DNA from: Lineus longissimus
Taxonomy: Eukaryota; Nemertea; Pilidiophora; Heteronemertea; Lineidae
Assembly: GCF_910592395.1 (NCBI RefSeq)
Contig: NC_088314.1
Coordinates: forward strand, 11,596,001-11,660,000
Direction: 5' to 3'
DNA: 64,000 nt
Below the pieces are notes generated by a model, which was not told where the DNA came from, did no database searches, and saw only the letters and a program-made list of their open reading frames with translations. Numbering within the stretch: the first letter of the stretch is position 1; every line of letters begins with the position of its first letter. This document shows, piece after piece, positions 1 to 11,137 of the stretch. Position numbers and translations under genes: made by a program.

Positions 1-335
1 TGAAGTCACAATATGAACATTTTCGCGGTCGCGGTGGTTTACATTCAGCGATTTTATAATAAATCTAATCAAAAATGGAAAATTTGAGCTTTACATTTGT
101 GATCAACAATTAAAAACGGAAGATTTTCCACAAAGTTGTAAATCACATCATAGTATCACTTTAAGGTGTCATCGTACTGCGCCATGTTCAGTACCATCTG
201 AAGAAGGAAATTATGGTCTGATCAATTTAAATCGTTATATTTGCAGCAATCGGTTTTACTAGTACGAGCAAATTACCCGTGGGATATGTGTTGTTGAAAC
301 TGTGCAATGTTAAAAAAAACATGTACTTTCTATTT

Positions 336-980
336 CTAATGCAGGACCTCTGGGTAGACAACGTTGCTGGTGAGGTATTTGGTTGTTTGTTGACATGTTT
401 TTGAAGTGCTATTGAACTCGGGAGCGAAGTTGCAAAGGTTGGTGGGGTTTCCGACGCAGCTTGCAGCAGCATCTAACTGTCCATTGGTGAATACACTGGC
501 CGACAAGTGTACTCCACAATAGGTTAGGCTTTGTCCCCGACTCTTATTGATAGTCATTGCAAATGCTGGTCGGATCGGAAACTGGCGACGGCGTAGAGTG
601 AAGGGAAAGTCAGTATCAGAGGGACAGAGCACTATTCTTGGGATAAGTATGGTGTTGCAGCTGCATTCGCCATAGAGTATTTTGGCTTCAATGAGTCTTT
701 CTGATATTGAGGTGATAATATATCTCGTACCATTGCAATGTCCATGGCGAGGATCCAAGTTTCTGAGAAGCATGATGGGTGCATTGAGCTTGATTGTCAT
801 TTGATGAGGTGGCAATCCTGATATGTTTATCGTATTTAGGAATTCTGTGGGGTAAAGTGTGGCTTGGTTGATATCGGTGACATAGTCGACACTTTTGACT
901 ATGTGTTTGTCTCCTGGTAATTTGTCTATATTTGTCTCATTCAGTTTGTCGACATGTTCATTCTTTGTGGTTTTTTTATA
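336..980 (-). pseudogene. Helitron helicase, C-terminal fragment
   Basis: The open frame (stop side at 336) reads as the C-terminal third of the Pif1-like SF1B helicase of a Helitron RepHel protein. Visible blocks are LPPHQMTIKLNAPIMLLRNL, CNGTRYIITS, RRRQFPIRPAFAMTINKSRG and a GQLDAAASCVGNPTN block. The reading continues upstream of residue 1 of the open frame to about 980 (DKLPGDKH, then SVDYVTDINQATLYPTEFLN), which matches the family's order. In motif VI the family normally has an S-R pair; here it reads S-C, so the arginine finger is lost. Upstream the frame runs into a T-rich stretch and another repeat, so the Walker A part is absent. A second Helitron relic lies on the same strand at 13171-15773. 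The two could be pieces of one element, but about 110 residues between them are missing. The family call is secure and the gene is dead. Confidence 0.85.
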
Positions 981-995
981 TATATGTAAATTTAT

Positions 996-1985
996 AGCAT
1001 TATACCCGTGGCGCAGGCAGGTTCAAATGGGCTATATCTTGAATAGATTGAATTGCAATGAAAATCTAATGCATTATCAAAGGAGCAATATTGAAGAGGC
1101 AAATTAAACAAACCATTTGTTCACAAACTCGGACCTAGCTGTGGCGTGCTGTATGTGTGCATAAAAAGTGTATCAATTGGTCCGATAGAGATGATGAGGC
1201 AATGTCAATATGCCTCGTTCCTTAGTCAGCAATATGCCCCTTTTTATACGGAGAAGAAGGAGAACTCAGATAGGCCTTCACATGTCGGCTTCCAAATGTC
1301 TCGGGCAAGGCACTTCGTCGACAGGCAAGCTAGAAGTTCAGCATCGTGAGCAGCTCCTTGATAAGGCCATGTCAGGTTCAGCGTGCCTCTTCAGATACAT
1401 CAAGTATTGAAAGCTGTGGTGAGCACATAAACAGACCATGGTCACCTTCATTTGAAAATTCCTTCATAATCAAGGGCTAGCTCTGACTAAAACAGCATCC
1501 ATAAACAATAGACCACCAATTTGACCCCAGCTCCTAACTGCGGGAAAACTCAAGTCCAGCAACCAAAGTACCAAAAATACATTTTTGTTTACATTTGAAC
1601 TGCACACATGCGTTTGTTTACAATTTCATTTCCCGCGAAATCGTGGATTGAGAATAACATTAACCTGGGTTCAGCAGGTCAGCAGGTATACCGGCTGTTC
1701 CAATCATCCCCCACAGCCAGCTATTCAAAAGGTAATGTTATTCACCCCAGAGGGAGTGCAGATAATTGATTAAGCCCCTGCATAATTTAACAGCAACAAG
1801 TGGTAAGGAGAATTGACAGTGTCCGATTAAAAATCCCTCATTACTGCTCCACTGAAGTAAATTTTTGAACAAAACCAAGACGTTGCATCAGGGTAAGGTG
1901 TCACCACAATTCATGCAAAATTTCAAGGCAATCCAACGCCTCTAAGTGTGACTTTATTCGTCCCCCTTCCAGTATTATTATATAG
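996..1985 (+). repeat. Mosaic repeat, headless partial copy
   Basis: This segment repeats blocks found in the larger copies at 21972, 43012 and 57741. The block from 'cccgtggcgcaggcaggttcaa' to about 1435 matches 43150-43680 and 58270-58790. The block 1451-1825 ('tccttcataatcaagggct' to 'ggtaaggagaattgacag') matches 23050-23455, 43680-44082 and 58800-60422. The tail 'cgtcccccttccagtattattatatag' matches 23594-23622. The header and 3' signature of the family are missing here. Short ORFs inside it recur in every copy and are not treated as genes. Confidence 0.75.
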
Positions 1986-2027
1986 ATTAATCAATCTTAT
2001 GATAAAGCGGAGGCATAACAAATATGC

Positions 2028-2684
2028 TTAACCCTTTCACTGCCGGAGGCGCACTTCTGCGACAATCAGTATTATTCCCTTTACTGCCGGAGGCGCACTT
2101 CTGCGACAATTATCCATACACTACAAAACCATTGAAATTTCGTTATTGAGCATGGTTAGCGTAAAGTTTGATAGATGGCGCGGTAGTATAGATGGTTCAG
2201 CAAAACATGGTGGATGGTTTTATATTTCGATGTTTAGAAGTTTATCGAGTAATTTGAAGCCAAAATGACCAAGAAACTGACTGTGTCTGAGGTCCTTGAT
2301 GAGCTGTAGTGAACGATTCGGACTCTGGTGAGGAGTTCGTCGATGATGATGATTTAGATCCTGACTTTGATGTAAATGATGAACAAATTAGCGATAATGA
2401 GAGTGTGTATAGTGACACACAGGATATACATAGTTTTTTCCAAAAAATTGTCGTCCTCATTATAAATTCAAGATGGCGGTATGCAAATTAGGGCAAATTA
2501 TGGTCCCATTTTGAAGAGTAGGCAACACTGAACAACTTCTATATACATTGTTTTGCTCTATCTCCAGAGGCTTTCTCTCTACAGGGTGGAGAAATATCCA
2601 TACTCAAAATCATGTTAAAACAAAGAAACCTACCGGCAGGTGAGGTAGCTAAAAATTAGAAGCTACCGGCAGTGAAAGGGTTAA
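2028..2684. mobile_element. piggyBac-type non-autonomous element
   Basis: TTAA occurs at both ends (2028-2031 and 2681-2684), which is the piggyBac target duplication. The ends are inverted repeats: CCCTTTCACTGCCGG on the left and CCGGCAGTGAAAGGG on the right. Just inside the left end a unit of about 33 bp (ctttNactgccggaggcg, continuing to gcgacaat) is present twice, at about 2034-2069 and 2079-2111. The interior keeps a remnant of the transposase N-terminus, so this is an internally deleted derivative of an autonomous element. It abuts the 3' side of the LINE at 2760-6244. Confidence 0.9.
2264..2491 (+). pseudogene. piggyBac transposase N-terminal remnant
   Basis: An ATG at 2264 opens a short frame (MTKKLTVSEVLDEL) that stops at TAG. 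The neighbouring frame continues with a very acidic stretch (NDSDSGEEFVDDDDLDPDFD, then ISDNESVYSDTQD). Acidic Asp/Glu/Ser-rich N-termini are usual in piggyBac transposases, and the location between TTAA-flanked TIRs fits. The change of frame at the TAG means it is broken, and no catalytic region follows. Confidence 0.6.
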
Positions 2685-2788
2685 CGCTTATGCCCCCTCA
2701 TTACACTCTTTACAAATTACATAAAACACAAGATGGACAACTGTAATTGACCGAGGTCAGATATCACAAGATATAATGTGCAGAGATA

Positions 2789-3817
2789 TCAGCGAGTAAA
2801 TCTGCGTGTTCTTTCAATGTAAGTTTGAACTACTGAAAATATAGATATATTTGTATCATGGGAGTAAGCCTCGTTACCAAAAACAAGATCCTGTACAGTA
2901 TACTGTAAAATTCTAGGTGGAGGAAATCTATCCTCGAGTTCAAGTACCAACTGATGTCTCTGCGCAGTATACCGAGTGCAGTGAAAAAAGTAATGATATG
3001 GATTCTCAACTGGCTTGTCGAAACAATAATTACAAGACGGCAATGACATGATTTATAAATAAATGATAATTCAACCCGCTGCAACAAGTCTTTAATCTAC
3101 AGTGATATATATTCCTCTCTCTCTCGTTGTACCAAAGAAGTACCAGGCTGGGGGTTTAGGTTGACAAAACATATGACACAACATTTTTTTGAATATTCCA
3201 ATTGAGGGCGCATTTCTAACTTCGCTTGGTAGACTATTCCAATCCCTGGTTGTAGCGGGAAAAAATGATCGCTAATAATACTCAGTCCGGCACAGAAATG
3301 GTATAAAGTCATCTTGATTACGAAGATTGTATACGCGATTATCACCCACCCTGGGAGGTAATAACTGTCTCAAATAGGTTGGTGTTTCGCCATGACTGAT
3401 TTTGTAAAACATAACTAATCTATGAATCTTTCGACGATGAATAAGCATGGTGTAACCCGATTCTAAATAAAGATCTTCACTAGAGCAACTCACTGTAGCT
3501 CCAGTGATGATACGTAAGGCACTGACCTGCACCTTTTCCAAATTAGTAGCTAGGTAATCAGGAAGACCATCCCATACGACGTCGGCGTATTCTAAAATTG
3601 GTCTAATATAAGAGTTATACATTATTTCTAATTTTTTTCTCTGTACTTTATATTTCAAATTCCTCAGTATTCCAGTACGGGTCAATGCCTTTGTTATAAT
3701 TTGTTCAACATGATCATGATAAGTACACGAATCATTAAAAATCAAACCTAGATGCTTGTGACTTGTTACAAAATTTAAATTCTCACCATACAAAGACAAA
3801 GGAACCTGCGAAGCTAC
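2789..3817 (-). pseudogene. LINE ORF2, post-RT and C-terminal part
   Basis: The 182-residue frame 3272-3820 contains HKHLGLIFND, then IRPILEYADVVWDGLP and RRKIHRLVMFYKI, the conserved region after the RT palm of CR1/Jockey elements. The first ~14 codons of the called frame lie at the edge of the inserted MITE. After a frame change, 2789-3049 has a CNYCFDKPVENPYHYFFHC run followed by a TRYTAQRHQL block, the usual Cys/His C-terminal motif of these ORF2 proteins. Together they give the 3' third of the element with at least one frameshift between the pieces. Confidence 0.8.
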
Positions 3818-4760
3818 CAAGGAGGATACCGCGGTGACGTCACATCACGTGATCCCGACCCATATTAGTGATCGCTATGGCCAATCAGATTCAGTCTACT
3901 GACAGCACCAGCACTGAACACATCTCCACGTCTCGCTGTCTGGTGCGCTCCTGTACACAAAAACACCAATAGACATGAAATATTGCAATACCTAGTATGG
4001 ATTCTTCCTGTGTAAAATAAAATTTACAGAGCAGATTAACTTCCACGAATAAAAAAGATGTTTGGCGTGGCCAAAGTGCGGAAATAATGTCTCCGCTAAA
4101 ATACACTACGAAATACACTAGGCAATGCACTACGCAATATACAGTAGAGATGCAGTTGAGTTTGTTATTGTTTTGACTTAGAAGCCCGCCCATATCATAA
4201 TATATTCATGTATTCATGAAGTATGAACTCATTTCTGTCCCATACAACTCTAAGAACAGTCAATTTCTCCTTAAATCATCACCGAAACCGCGATATCCGC
4301 AGGAAGATTTCGTTCTAGTGTCCAAAAATGCATGATCTTACAGGGGCACTAACTCGACAAATAGAGGGGATCTATGGGGATCTATGCGAGTTTTAGGTAT
4401 TACAGGTCTCGAACTTGTAAAATCTGTAAACATCCCTCCAAATCCCATTATGATAATGAAGAGATTGCCCCATATCTGGGAGACTGTTTTGAAACCATCG
4501 CTAATTTTGGAAGATCGGTGCCGGCTATTTGGTTTAAAAAACCCTATTTTTCCCCATCAAAACAGCACTTTTCATTATTCAAATGATAGCTTATTGTCTG
4601 AAGACTTATTTCATAGCAGAAAAGTACTAATAACTCTGACTTGATGCGAAAAATCTAACTTTTTTGATGACTTGATTTTCCCTTGGCCGTGGATCGAGTT
4701 TGTTTACAATATGCAGCGCCATCTTGGAAAAGCCGTGACGTCACCGCGGTATCCTCCTTG
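3818..4760. mobile_element. TIR element with 9-bp duplication (MULE-like MITE)
   Basis: The left end CAAGGAGGATACCGCGGTGA (continuing CGTCAC) is exactly inverted at the right end. The flanks CGAAGCTAC (3809-3817) and CGAACCTAC (4761-4769) are a 9-bp duplication with one mismatch. A 9-bp duplication is typical of Mutator-like elements. The insertion cuts the LINE RT between the palm region and the conserved HKHLGL block, so it is younger than the LINE. A 100-codon minus-strand ORF inside (3891-4193) is also open in the partial copy at 63477-63779, but its differences are mostly amino-acid-changing, so I do not call it a gene. Confidence 0.85.
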
Positions 4761-5749
4761 CGAACCTACATTCCTTCTACTCATGATCATACATTCAGTT
4801 TTTATTTGCATTAAAAGTAACTTGCCAACGGTTGGCCCATAATGACAGCTGATCTATATCCCCTTGCAAGGGATGATATAAATTAGGTAAATCCTCCGAT
4901 ACTAAAAATTGAAATGTATCATCCGCAAACAGGCGTAAGTTGCCAAGAATGTCGTCCATCATATCATTTATAAAGACCAAAAACAAGAGCGATCCAAGGA
5001 CCGAACCTTAGGGAACACCCGCTGTTACTGCTTTCCAAGTTGAGGCTGCACCTCCCAAGACCACACGCTGCTCTTGACTATTGAGATAATTTGAAATCAA
5101 GTTCAAGAAATCTCCAGCTATCCCCAGTTTACTTATCTTATATAAAAGAGCTTTATGTGACACTTTGTCAAATGCCTTGGATATGTCAAAGAAGGTGCCG
5201 AGTACTTCATTGTGCGAGTCCAAACCCTGAAGAATAATATGATTTAATTCTAAAAGTTGCGTAACGATGGAGTGGTGAGGTTAGAAACTGGATTGATAAA
5301 TCGCAAATACCATCAGGACCATAGGCCTTTTTCGTATCCAAATGTAATATTTGATCCAATACTTCCTTTTCAGTTATTAAAATGTCTGAAAGTGAATTCT
5401 CCACATTGGGATCGGGATCGGGAAGATGCAAATCATTATCATCAACTGTCGAAATAGATACAAAGAAGTTATTCAAGATATTCGCTTTACCTTCATCATC
5501 AAAAACTAAGTCATCATTGGTGTCCCTTAGGGCTGGTATGTGTTTCAACTTTTTGTGACCGTTTGGCATTACAGAGCCTACAATTTTCCACCACCCTCTA
5601 TCAGACACGTTACCATTATTTATGCTCTCAAAAACAGAATCATAATGATTACGCTTAGCCCTTCTAATTAGATCAAATGTTTCATTTCGTTTACGCTTGA
5701 ATCTTGCAAAATCGTCGTGTCTTCTTGACCTCTTAGCTTTACGAAACAA
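4761..5749 (-). pseudogene. LINE reverse transcriptase core
   Basis: Three adjacent frames cover the RT. Region 5207-5749 has the pre-RT segment and the fingers (KEVLDQILHLDTKKAYGPDG). Region 5008-5223 has motif A (FFDISKAFDKVSHKALL) with the catalytic Asp. Region 4795-4986 has motif C (LRLFADDTFQF) with both Asp residues intact. A stop splits the usual 'GVPQGSVLGPLLF' block, here read as AGVP, stop, GSVLGSLLFLVFIND. The catalytic residues survive but frameshifts and stops make it non-functional. Confidence 0.85.
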
Positions 5750-5755
5750 CCCATC

Positions 5756-6124
5756 TCAAACTTTCATAGCATATTTAATTTCAGGTGTAATCCAAATTTT
5801 ATCCTTACCTGATATCTGAACAGACTTAGATGGGATGCCAATACGTGCTGCCCGAAGGACACCTTCAGATAATTGTTCAGTTATATAATTGACAGAGAAA
5901 TTCTGTTCAAACAATAAATGGAGATTATCACTCATGAGTTCATCCCGATAACGATCCCAGTCAGCTGACCTGAACAGCCAGACATGGCGCGGATGCTTTG
6001 TATATTTCATTCTAGTTTGGACAGTGGCTATCACTGGGCAGTGATCACTACAGAATTTGGGCAAAAAAAGTAGTACGAAGAGGCCGCATACCAGATATAA
6101 TAGATGCGTGTATGACCAAATCAC
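5756..6124 (-). pseudogene. LINE endonuclease C-terminal fragment
   Basis: The frame includes SDHCPVIATVQTR, the SDH motif that ends the APE-type endonuclease of LINEs. The linker to the RT follows (RHVWLFRSADWDRYRDELMS). The N-terminal endonuclease motifs are absent. Upstream, only the 24-base segment shared with 12615-12638 can be tied to the element, so an internal deletion is likely. It is read together with the RT frames immediately 3'. Confidence 0.7.
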
Positions 6125-6244
6125 CGCTTTGGCAATATTGCGAAATTATCCCATTACGCATAAATATGCGCGTGCACAACTCTTCCAATGGTGCAACAAC
6201 AACTACAGTCCCTAATTACTGTCTTCTCCCACTTAACCGAGCGC

Positions 6245-6603
6245 CAGGAAAATGGCTCGAAAATGACTGAGTCCAGAAACATGGCAGTCTGTAGTATTTT
6301 ACGGGTGGGCTGCAAACATTCAATATGACAGCCAATTATAGTGATCAATAGATATAGGAAGACAACCTTGTAAATGTTGTCAATTCAATAACGCCTTGTC
6401 GCGGTGATGATTATTGAAGTTACGTAAGTCTATTACAAGTCCATGTAAATGGTTGACCGATCGAGAGTCTTTTAAATGAATTTATTTTATCTAATCGATT
6501 ATGGAATCGTTTTCTTGAGGGGAAAATCCAATAAAGGGAACTTTCGTGTCAAATGTCACAATTGTTTTCTGCCATCTTGCTTTGACCACGTTCTTCTGGT
6601 AAG
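6245..6603. other. Non-coding spacer before pogo gene
   Basis: I see no coding region, no clear inverted repeat and no recognised repeat here. It lies between the 5' side of the LINE and the start codon of the pogo-like gene, so it may hold that element's 5' terminus. I could not identify a TIR. Confidence 0.4.
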
Positions 6604-8602
6604 ATGCCGGCATTCCGATGGAGTTTGTGGGTAGGCCTAGCAGGCACCATGATAATCTTAACGTATGGAATGGAGTATGGAGATGATGTTGACAGCCCTG
6701 ACCCTGATACCACTACTGATGATGATGATGATGTAGATGATGCTTACCAAGCTGTACCGGGTGCACGTAGGCACCAGAAAAGCTACAGTCTCAATCAGAA
6801 GATTGACCTTATCGAGACATACCAATTGGAGCATGCTATAGGATTACGTCATGCTGAAACTGCGACATCCTGTGCTAGACACCACCGCATAGCACCGCAG
6901 ACATTTAGACGTTCGATAAGCACACAGGATGACTTGTTTGCCCTCAGAGATAAATCAACTCAAGACCATAGAAGACAGAGGAGACAACGGCAACATGGAA
7001 CTGATCCACAAGGTAGTTTTTCTTCAAGCATTCTATTCCTCGCTAAATGAATTTCCTTCTTTGTTGGCCTATACTGACTGGAATAAGTCCGCTTCTGTGT
7101 CATGGACGGAAGAATAAGTCGCATGATACATCAAAGCGACTGACCCTCAACCCTTAACAATCAGTATTATTGTTCCAGGGACCTTTATTCTTAGGACTAA
7201 CATTTCGTTCATACCAGTGGTCATCACCAATCAATATTTCCAAAGATGTTTAAAACGTGTTAGCTTTTTTATTTCAGCACAGTGGCCCGAAATGGAAAAC
7301 AATTTGAACACCTGGTTCCTTGAGCGCCGAAGACTTGGTTTCCCTGTTTCCGGTGAGGATATTAAAGGGCAAGCTGGAAGAGAATTTCGGCAATGGTGGG
7401 CAGAGCTTCCGAACGAAACGAAGGCCGAAAGACAAGAACAGAGACCCCTGCTATCCCTTTTCCATGCATCTGCACACTGGCTTAGCAACTTTATGGAAAG
7501 GTGAGCTTTATTCCGCTGTTGGGTGGATCGGCCTTAACGTATGGATTGTATTCGGTGAATTTTAACAATATGCAAATTCCATTTCAGGAAACAAATCAGC
7601 TATCGAAGGAAGACCAACGATTCAAGGGAGTTACCTGACAACGCCCAGGCTTTAGTTGCCGACTACCGGGGAGATTTTGCAGACCTCATCAGTGACGCTG
7701 ATTTTGATGTCATCATGAACATGAATGAGACGTTCGTGTTGTTTGATATGGTGCCAAGATCAACAATGGAAGCGACTGGATCCCAGAATGTTGACATTAT
7801 ATCATCCCAAGGCAACCTGAAACTTGGATGCACGGTGACTCTAGTAGTTACGACAGACGGACGAAAAGGACGAGCCGAGCTCAACTTCAGAGGCTTGACA
7901 CCAGATGGTGACGTCATTCGGCAGCTTCAGGCGGATGCTCCAGACAATGTGCGAGTGAGTATTGGCATAGAATACAAGTCCGTGGTTGTAGTACAGGACA
8001 TGTACCTGACGTCATCAGTGCTGTCATTGACGTTCAGACATTCTAGTTAATGGTAGAATTTTTTAGGAAAATCAGAACTTCTTTGACTAAGATTGTTGTA
8101 GGTTTGTCATGGATGCAACCAAAACATTGTACGTGTCTGACTGTTCAGAAAAGTAATGTAAATGTTCATACTTGTTGTTTGCTTTTCCAGGTAACTGGTA
8201 GTCCACAGGGTTGGGCACGACACCAATCGCTAATCGAGTGGTTGCAGGCCCTGATTGTGCCATTTGTAGCAGGGGCCACGTTCCTGTTACTTTTAGACAG
8301 GTATCCGGGGCATCGAAATCAGCAATCAGCAATTGCGTGACGCAATCACCGCAGAGAATGGGACAGACACTTTTATCCCAGGACGATGTACTTCGCTGTT
8401 GCAGCCCTTGGACTTAACCGTAAACAGGAGCTTCAAGTGTCACCATTTGGAAAGTGTGGAAAATCGGCCACACCGATGATCAAGGACATTGTGAGCGGAT
8501 CACCAGGCGGGATGTGGTCAGGATGATCAGCCTCGGCTGGGAAAGGGTCACACTATTGATTATGACGTGTAAATCCCGTTTGGATAATAAAATTGATTGG
8601 TA
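6604..8602 (+). pseudogene. pogo-like transposase with three introns, inactivated
   Basis: Four exons can be traced: 6604-7012, 7278-7500, 7588-7954 and 8191-8602. All three introns are GT-AG and the phases match (1, 2 and 0). Exon 1 encodes an acidic N-terminus then a helix-turn-helix-like block (SYSLNQKIDLIETY). Exon 2 has a CENP-B/Tc5-type DNA-binding block (ENNLNTWFLERRRLGFPVSG, and ASAHWLSNFMER). Exons 3 and 4 carry the DDE_1 domain: MNMNETFVLFDM, SPQGWARHQSL, FLLLLDRYPGH and CTSLLQPLDLTVNRSFK. The first catalytic Asp of the usual N-x-D-E-T motif is Asn; the second and third Asp are present. A 7-bp tandem duplication (about 8319-8332) shifts the frame after PGHRNQQ, and a second shift follows SFK. 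The total of about 470 codons fits the family. Confidence 0.85.
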
Positions 8603-8741
8603 AATTAATAAGTAAATCTGTTCTTTAATTCATTCGTTGACAGCAAGACTTCTTTATTGGGACATTCTGCAGACCCACGAAGCTGGCTTTATCATAGGCA
8701 CTAGATTAGAAATTTCTGGTCAACAAACACTATAGGCATAT

Positions 8742-9258
8742 ATTATGGGGGAAAAAGGAAGGAGACTAGCGGTAGAAATAAATTGGAGTCCTGTAGGTTC
8801 TGTTCACTTCTTCTAATTCAATAAACTTTCATGAAAGCTAATACATTGATAGTTACAATTACAAATACAGATTGGAAGTCCAAATATGTGTGTTCCCAGG
8901 CTGGAGTCCAAGACCTGAATGACCATTATACAATCCTTGATTTACCATGAAAACTATAACAACACGAAATCACCAAGGAGACATAATACAAACTTTGACA
9001 AATCAAACATGTTTCTGATTGAAAGACTTATACTAATTACACTTGCCAATCAAGCGTCTCCAACTTGTTTGAACATACTTGATTAATAAAACAATGACCT
9101 TATAGTGAAAGAGTTAAACCCTCAGTAACCATTGTTTCCAGAATTAGCTAACTAGTTTTGTGTTTTGACATGTTCGATATGTCAAATATTCACCTTAAAC
9201 ATTATGAGAAATGATACCTTGTAAATTTATACTTTTGATGAAAAGTGCACCATAAAAG
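8742..9258. repeat. 517-bp direct repeat, copy 1
   Basis: From 'atattatgggggaaaaagga' to 'gaaaagtgcaccataaaa' this copy is virtually identical to 11884-12402. The ends are short imperfect inverted repeats (tattatgg and ccataaaa). The pair brackets the minus-strand ORF at 9747-11870, so they could be LTRs of a small gag-like element or two copies of a MITE. I could not find a convincing target duplication. The flanking bases after 9258 (gactcctgttgttttaa) are repeated at 9669-9686. Confidence 0.75.
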
Positions 9259-9746
9259 ACTCCTGTTGTTTTAAAAATCAAATTCGCTCCTGCGAATTAT
9301 CCGCTGTCTACAAAAGACAAGATTAAATAGCAGTATAGATGAAATTACAAAATGAAGTCACTAAAGACGAAACCATATAAAAGTATACATGAAATTGCAA
9401 AATGAAGTAACATGAAATTCAATAAGTGAACATAATTCTTCACACTATTCTATAGTCAAAATAGCTATATTGTGCACATAAACTCATCAAAATGAAAGTC
9501 AATTTTATGATTCATAACATCTTTTTCGAGGCAGATGGAAATAGTTGCATCTTCAGAATGTGGCCAGAAGTCCAGTATAAATGTCAAACGCAGTTCAAAT
9601 CATTTCATTGTTCTAAAATTCAGTTTATATTCAGTGTCATGTGATAACAAAATTTACCCCATAAAATACTCCTGTTGTTTTAAGAGATTTGCTCCTGCAA
9701 ATTCCAGTTGTCCACACATCTGAAACCCTACTCTTTTTGTTTTTGT
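9231..9746. repeat. Non-coding tract with duplicated block
   Basis: A block of about 100 bp at 9231-9330 is repeated in diverged form at 9640-9730; both contain 'ccataaaa' followed by 'actcctgttgttttaa' and 'gctcctgc'. Between them a shorter motif (tatacatgaaattgcaaaat, and a variant) also occurs twice. No coding region is visible. It forms the 3' flank of the minus-strand ORF that ends at 9747. Confidence 0.5.
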
Positions 9747-10298
9747 TTAGTATCTTAAATTTAACATTGCATTTGCCTTACTGAAGTCCATGGTGATGCT
9801 AACTTGATTACACAGACGACCATCGTTCCCAACCAATTGAGGTCCAGTGCTTGGCAATTGACAGAGTTGAACGTTGTGTCCTAATGTGAATATTCGTTGT
9901 AGTCTTGGGTGATCAAAATATACAAAAACATCCTGATCATCAAGAATAGGATCAAACTGGAAACAAAGGTCTGTGTTCAATGTGTAGCTCATGATGCAAT
10001 CCTCGATTCGTTTGTGATTTGGCAGGAAAATTGTCCTAGGCTCATATCCATTTTGTGTCTGGATGGGAACGGCGATGTTCTGGGTGCACCCAGCAAAACC
10101 CATTTTCGGTATCCTGTACATGGGAAATGATGGACGCACATTCATCGGATTTTCTTGGTTGTTATTCCTTATTCCTGGGTTATTTGGCAAACATGCAGGC
10201 ACTGTATTTGAAACACTATTCCTGGATGAAACGAAATGGGTGGCATTGTTCAATGAGTTGGTCCATAGTTCATCGTTGTGCACGTTCTGGATTGGTAC
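9747..10298 (-). pseudogene. Unknown protein, C-terminal half (3' of TE insertion)
   Basis: About 184 open codons run from the Tigger-type insertion at 10300 to a stop at 9747. The product is rich in Asn and Pro, with segments such as PIQNVHNDELWTNSLNN and CFQFDPILDDQDVFVYFDHP, and I recognise no domain. The frame joins that of 11138-11870 exactly across the inserted element, so the two are halves of one reading frame of roughly 430 codons. The codons at the 5' end of the longer called frame come from the inserted element. Confidence 0.6.
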
Positions 10299-10300
10299 TA

Positions 10301-11135
10301 CAGTAGAACCTCCCTCTGCGGACACCTCTGCCAGGCGGACACCTCTACATAACGGACACGTCCGGCCAGTCCCGATTTTTTCTAAGTCATTTCCAATAAC
10401 AAAAACCTCTGTACGGCGGACACCTCTCTATTCCGAATTGCGGACAGGGCGATAGCCAATTTTTGGTCCAATTCCCTCCCAATTACGGACAGTAGGCAAA
10501 AACAATGGCTTCCCGCTTGCGCTTGGAGAGTCAAGTAGGCCCGACAGGTGTGATATTCGCGCAATTAATCAACGTAATTACCCCATGGCATTGTGTTTTT
10601 GTATCCTAATTAAGCCGCGGCATTGGCATTGTGTTTTTGTATCCTAATTAAGCCGTGGCATTTGTTTACTCATCTTTTCAACTAATCACATAGGCCTTTT
10701 GTGTCTACGGACACTCATAAATCCACGCGGTTTTGTCAGTGTTGCGGCGAATATGCGTTAGTAGAGAAATTAGAAAAAAATAATTATTTATCAAAGGTGG
10801 CTGATGGACAGAAATTATGGTGTTTTTTGACACATTATCACATGTCGAGGAGATTTTGCAATAAAAGGGGCACCTTTTACTAGAGAGATTATTCACGCTC
10901 TGAGTTCCAAAGTAGCTCACGTCATTCAACGCAACATCACAAGCAAATACCGATCAGCCAACAGGTTTAAAGTTTCTACGCTAGATGTCGACACAGAGAA
11001 AACCAAGACCTGCAAGGCGGGAACTTCAAATCCACCTATCGGACGATTTGGCATAACCTCTCTATTGCGGACACCTCTCTTTTGCGGACACCTGGGCCCA
11101 GTCCCATGGGTGTCCGCAATAGAGAGGTTGTACTG
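10301..11135. mobile_element. Tc1/mariner (Tigger-type) element in an ORF
   Basis: The ends are CAGTAGAACCTCCCTCTGCG on the left and, inverted, CAGTACAACCTCTCTATTGC on the right. TA lies on both sides (10299-10300 and 11136-11137), the mariner/pogo target duplication. Subterminal copies of 'gcggacacctct' occur several times at both ends. The interior has no clear transposase; an open segment (10878-10970) is unassigned. The element splits a minus-strand reading frame cleanly, so it inserted after that frame existed. Confidence 0.85.
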
Positions 11136-11137
11136 TA

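Larger units (their letters stand above)
2760..6244 (-). mobile_element. CR1/Jockey-type non-LTR retrotransposon, degraded
   Basis: On the minus strand, from high to low coordinates, the order is endonuclease tail, reverse transcriptase, RT connection region and a Cys/His-containing C-terminus. This is the normal order of a LINE ORF2. The copy carries several frameshifts, lacks most of the endonuclease, and is split by the MITE at 3818-4760. The 24-base segment 6221-6244 is identical to 12615-12638 just ahead of another LINE endonuclease fragment, suggesting both are 5' parts of one family. The 3' end is not clear; the piggyBac MITE begins at 2684. Confidence 0.8.

Noticed and set aside
996-1100. 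tRNA gene suggested by 'gtggcgcag' and 'ggttcaaat'
   Set aside because: The two boxes are adjacent without room for a tRNA body, and no acceptor stem can be drawn.
3891-4193. 100-codon minus-strand ORF also open at 63477-63779
   Set aside because: Both lie inside copies of one MITE. The few differences mostly change amino acids, so there is no sign of protein selection.
10926-11064. C-terminal 45 codons of the 301-codon ORF
   Set aside because: They are read-through into the inserted Tigger-type element and not part of the original protein.
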